Source: Halanaerobiaceae bacterium
GTDB lineage: Bacteria > Bacillota > Halanaerobiia > Halanaerobiales > Halarsenatibacteraceae
DNA: 8,194 bases
Direction: 5' to 3'
NCBI GenBank assembly: GCA_003554685.1
Contig: PWHA01000285.1
Coordinates: forward strand, 1 to 8,194
Position 1 is the first letter of the stretch. The number at the start of each line of letters is the position of its first letter. The translations under genes and the position numbers were made by a program. This document shows positions 6,965 to 8,194 of the stretch, one piece after another. The notes under the pieces were generated by a model that saw only the letters and a list, made by a program, of their open reading frames with translations, was not told the DNA's origin and ran no database searches.

Positions 6965-7837
6965 TTACATATCAGCTGCTAAGGTAAAGGTTAAAGGAAC
7001 ACTATAATCGGCAGCTCTTAAAGCTGTGGCTTTTTCTAAATATAGTGCGCCATTAACATGGATATGAGTGGGGGTACATTGATTGAAGGGAACTTCAATA
7101 TTAGCAGATGTTTGACCATCTGGTAAATTAGATACATATTCCCAACTATCTCCCCAACTGGAACCTGCAATACCCATCCAGTTTTCTAGATCAGCAAGAT
7201 AATTTATTGTGTTAAATGAGATGTTACCACGTGCTATTAACTCGTTGTTATTTTCGTAAAGTAGCCCTGACCATCTTGTAGTATTATAGTGAGGTTCATT
7301 TGCGAATGGTGAATATAAAGTTTCAGTAGCAGGATTAAAAGTTGGTATGACTATACTGCCATCAAATCTGTCCCTAATATCATCATTAGAAGAGAAACGG
7401 AACATCAACTGTACAAAATCAGGATCCCATCCAGCAAAATCTGCTTCCATAGTTAAAATTGTATCAACATTGGCTGCTACAACCAGCATTTCTACACTAT
7501 CATTATCAAAAACATTCACAGCTTCTGGAGCACCAAAAAGAGGTCTAGCAACTGACTCGGTTGCACTACCATCACTTACATACAAACCAGGCGCACCAAT
7601 TTCCATGTCATTAAATAAACCTGCTAGGATGGCGTTTCCATCACCATCATATCTGTTCTGGTACAAATCTGTGACAATACCAAATTCACCATAGGGATGA
7701 ACTGTTATGCCTACGTTGAGACTAGCATCACCAAAAATTTCTGCAGGTTCTCCATTATTATTACCTTCTGCCATAACAAAGGAACTCATTCCCACTACCA
7801 GAGCTAAAGCTAGTAAAACTGTAAATAATTTTCTCAT
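6965..7837 (-). CDS. Secreted structural/pilin-like subunit candidate, 290 aa
   Basis: I do not recognise a named family. The start ATG has AGGGGG (7846-7851) eight bases upstream. A clear Sec signal peptide (MRK, hydrophobic 4-22, VMA) should be cleaved before Glu24. The mature protein is acidic, rich in Asn, Asp and aromatic residues, mostly β-strand, with one Cys (FNQCTP, residue 254) and no catalytic motif or membrane helix. It begins with strands LNVGITVHPYGEFGIV (40-55) and ends VPLTFTLAADM, reminiscent of β-sandwich fibre subunits whose last strand completes the fold, though it lacks a WxL motif and any sortase signal. Position first in the cluster, a strong terminator directly behind it and a chaperone-like gene next are what is expected for the most abundant component of a fibre or surface layer. 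The secreted status is very secure; the structural role is inference from context. An unrelated periplasmic binding function cannot be excluded. Confidence 0.8.
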   Translation of the reverse strand: MRKLFTVLLALALVVGMSSFVMAEGNNNGEPAEIFGDASLNVGITVHPYGEFGIVTDLYQNRYDGDGNAILAGLFNDMEIGAPGLYVSDGSATESVARPLFGAPEAVNVFDNDSVEMLVVAANVDTILTMEADFAGWDPDFVQLMFRFSSNDDIRDRFDGSIVIPTFNPATETLYSPFANEPHYNTTRWSGLLYENNNELIARGNISFNTINYLADLENWMGIAGSSWGDSWEYVSNLPDGQTSANIEVPFNQCTPTHIHVNGALYLEKATALRAADYSVPLTFTLAADM

Positions 7838-7884
7838 TTTTTAATCCCCCTAATTTTTTAGTGTTAAAATCTCACCTGAGGAAA

Positions 7885-7899
7885 GTTAAATTATAATCT
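7885..7899. repeat. 15-bp direct repeat, copy 1
   Basis: GTTAAATTATAATCT occurs here in the spacer and again at 8047-8061, 162 bp away in the same orientation. It contains TATAAT on both strands. This copy lies about 50 bp upstream of the 290-aa start, where a -10 box would be placed, but no -35 match lies at usual distance. Confidence 0.6.
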
Positions 7900-7965
7900 C
7901 CAACTCAAACTCAGCTTTTTACCGCCACCTCCTATCTGCTTATAAATCTACGGTTTTACATCTAT

Positions 7966-7995
7966 GGTTATCCTCCAGCTTCAGGAGGTTTAACC
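7966..7995 (-). other. Imperfect hairpin in the leader of the 290-aa gene
   Basis: GGTTA-t-CCTCC (7966-7976) pairs with GGAGG-tt-TAACC (7984-7995), about 10 bp with a small bulge and a 7-nt loop. It lies 24 nt beyond the stop of the upstream partial gene, but no U run follows on the minus strand, so it is not a standard terminator. It may be a leader structure or a processing site. Confidence 0.4.
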
Positions 7996-8018
7996 CTTAA
8001 ATAATACAATTTAAACTT

Positions 8019-8194
8019 TTAAGAAGAATCAAGATCCTGCCAGCCTGTTAAATTATAATCTGCCTCTGGATCCCCGGCAAGTTCCAGGGCATCACTAATC
8101 AGAGACATCAGTTCAAGGAAATTGCGGAAATATCTTATCTTTTTCTCCGGCTGATTTAACCACTCTATTTCTCCCTGAAGTGAGGTACACTGCC
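8019..8194 (-). CDS. C-terminal end of an unidentified protein, 5' part outside the window
   Basis: A frame is open from the right edge to TAA at 8019-8021, 57 codons without a stop, on the same strand as the cluster. The visible part starts QCTSLQGEIEWLNQPEKK and continues with a probable helix (about YFRNFLELMSLISDALELAG). It ends in an acidic tail (GWQDLDSS). No family is recognised. The absence of stops in AT-rich DNA and the ordinary codon use support a real gene, but the piece is too short to identify. Whether it belongs to the cluster cannot be judged; the ~180-nt spacer and hairpin suggest a separate unit. Confidence 0.6.
   Translation of the reverse strand, partial: QCTSLQGEIEWLNQPEKKIRYFRNFLELMSLISDALELAGDPEADYNLTGWQDLDSS
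8047..8061. repeat. 15-bp direct repeat, copy 2
   Basis: This is the same GTTAAATTATAATCT as at 7885-7899. Here it lies inside the reading frame of the partial gene and encodes part of ADYNLT on the minus strand. Confidence 0.6.

Noticed and set aside
7347..7694. Plus-strand 115-codon open frame
   Set aside because: It is antisense to the 290-aa secreted protein, which has a signal peptide and ribosome site; the translation is low-complexity Ser/Ala/Leu.
7890..7895. TATAAT as -10 box of the 290-aa gene
   Set aside because: The position is plausible, but no hexamer resembling TTGACA occurs 15-18 nt upstream and no extended -10 is present; chance is likely in this AT-rich stretch.

Overview
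The window looks like a chromosomal piece of an AT-rich bacterium that combines Firmicutes-style translation signals with an outer membrane. The translation signals are strong purine-rich ribosome sites (AGGAGG, GAGGTGA, AGGGGG). The outer-membrane evidence is a recognisable secretin and a second exported protein ending in aromatic β-strands with a terminal Phe. Several exported proteins are rich in Asp and Glu. A diderm low-GC lineage such as Halanaerobiales fits best. This is inference from composition and gene types, not a database match.

Layout. Positions 1-1649 (+) hold the 3' part of an exported subtilisin-family (S8) protease, cut by the left edge. It has an (EP)10 linker, a propeptide-like region, a complete catalytic domain and a small C-terminal β-domain. 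A 13-bp hairpin at 1677-1709 separates it from everything else, which is on the minus strand. In transcription order (right to left) the minus strand carries: the tail of an unidentified gene (8019-8194); a ~180-nt spacer with a hairpin and other odd features; a secreted 290-aa protein that looks like a structural or fibre subunit (6965-7837); a strong intrinsic terminator (6911-6949); a 508-aa periplasmic protein built as a duplicated pair of Ig/PapD-like (or DUF916/DUF3324-like) domains (5357-6883); a compact 392-aa secretin (4157-5335); an overlapping gene that appears to be a degenerate secretin domain joined to a small β-barrel (2850-4151); a weaker terminator-like hairpin (2785-2814); and a 326-aa exported β-rich protein (1730-2710) whose N-terminus resembles that of the 290-aa protein.

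Working model (inference). The 290-aa protein is an abundant surface or periplasmic subunit. The terminator behind it lets only a fraction of transcripts continue into the chaperone-like and outer-membrane genes. The 508-aa protein would handle the subunit in the periplasm, and the secretin plus secretin-barrel pair would form the outer-membrane exit. No usher, ATPase, inner-membrane platform protein or prepilin peptidase is encoded here, so this is neither classical chaperone-usher nor a complete type II, type IV pilus or Tad system. That combination is the most interesting content of the window.
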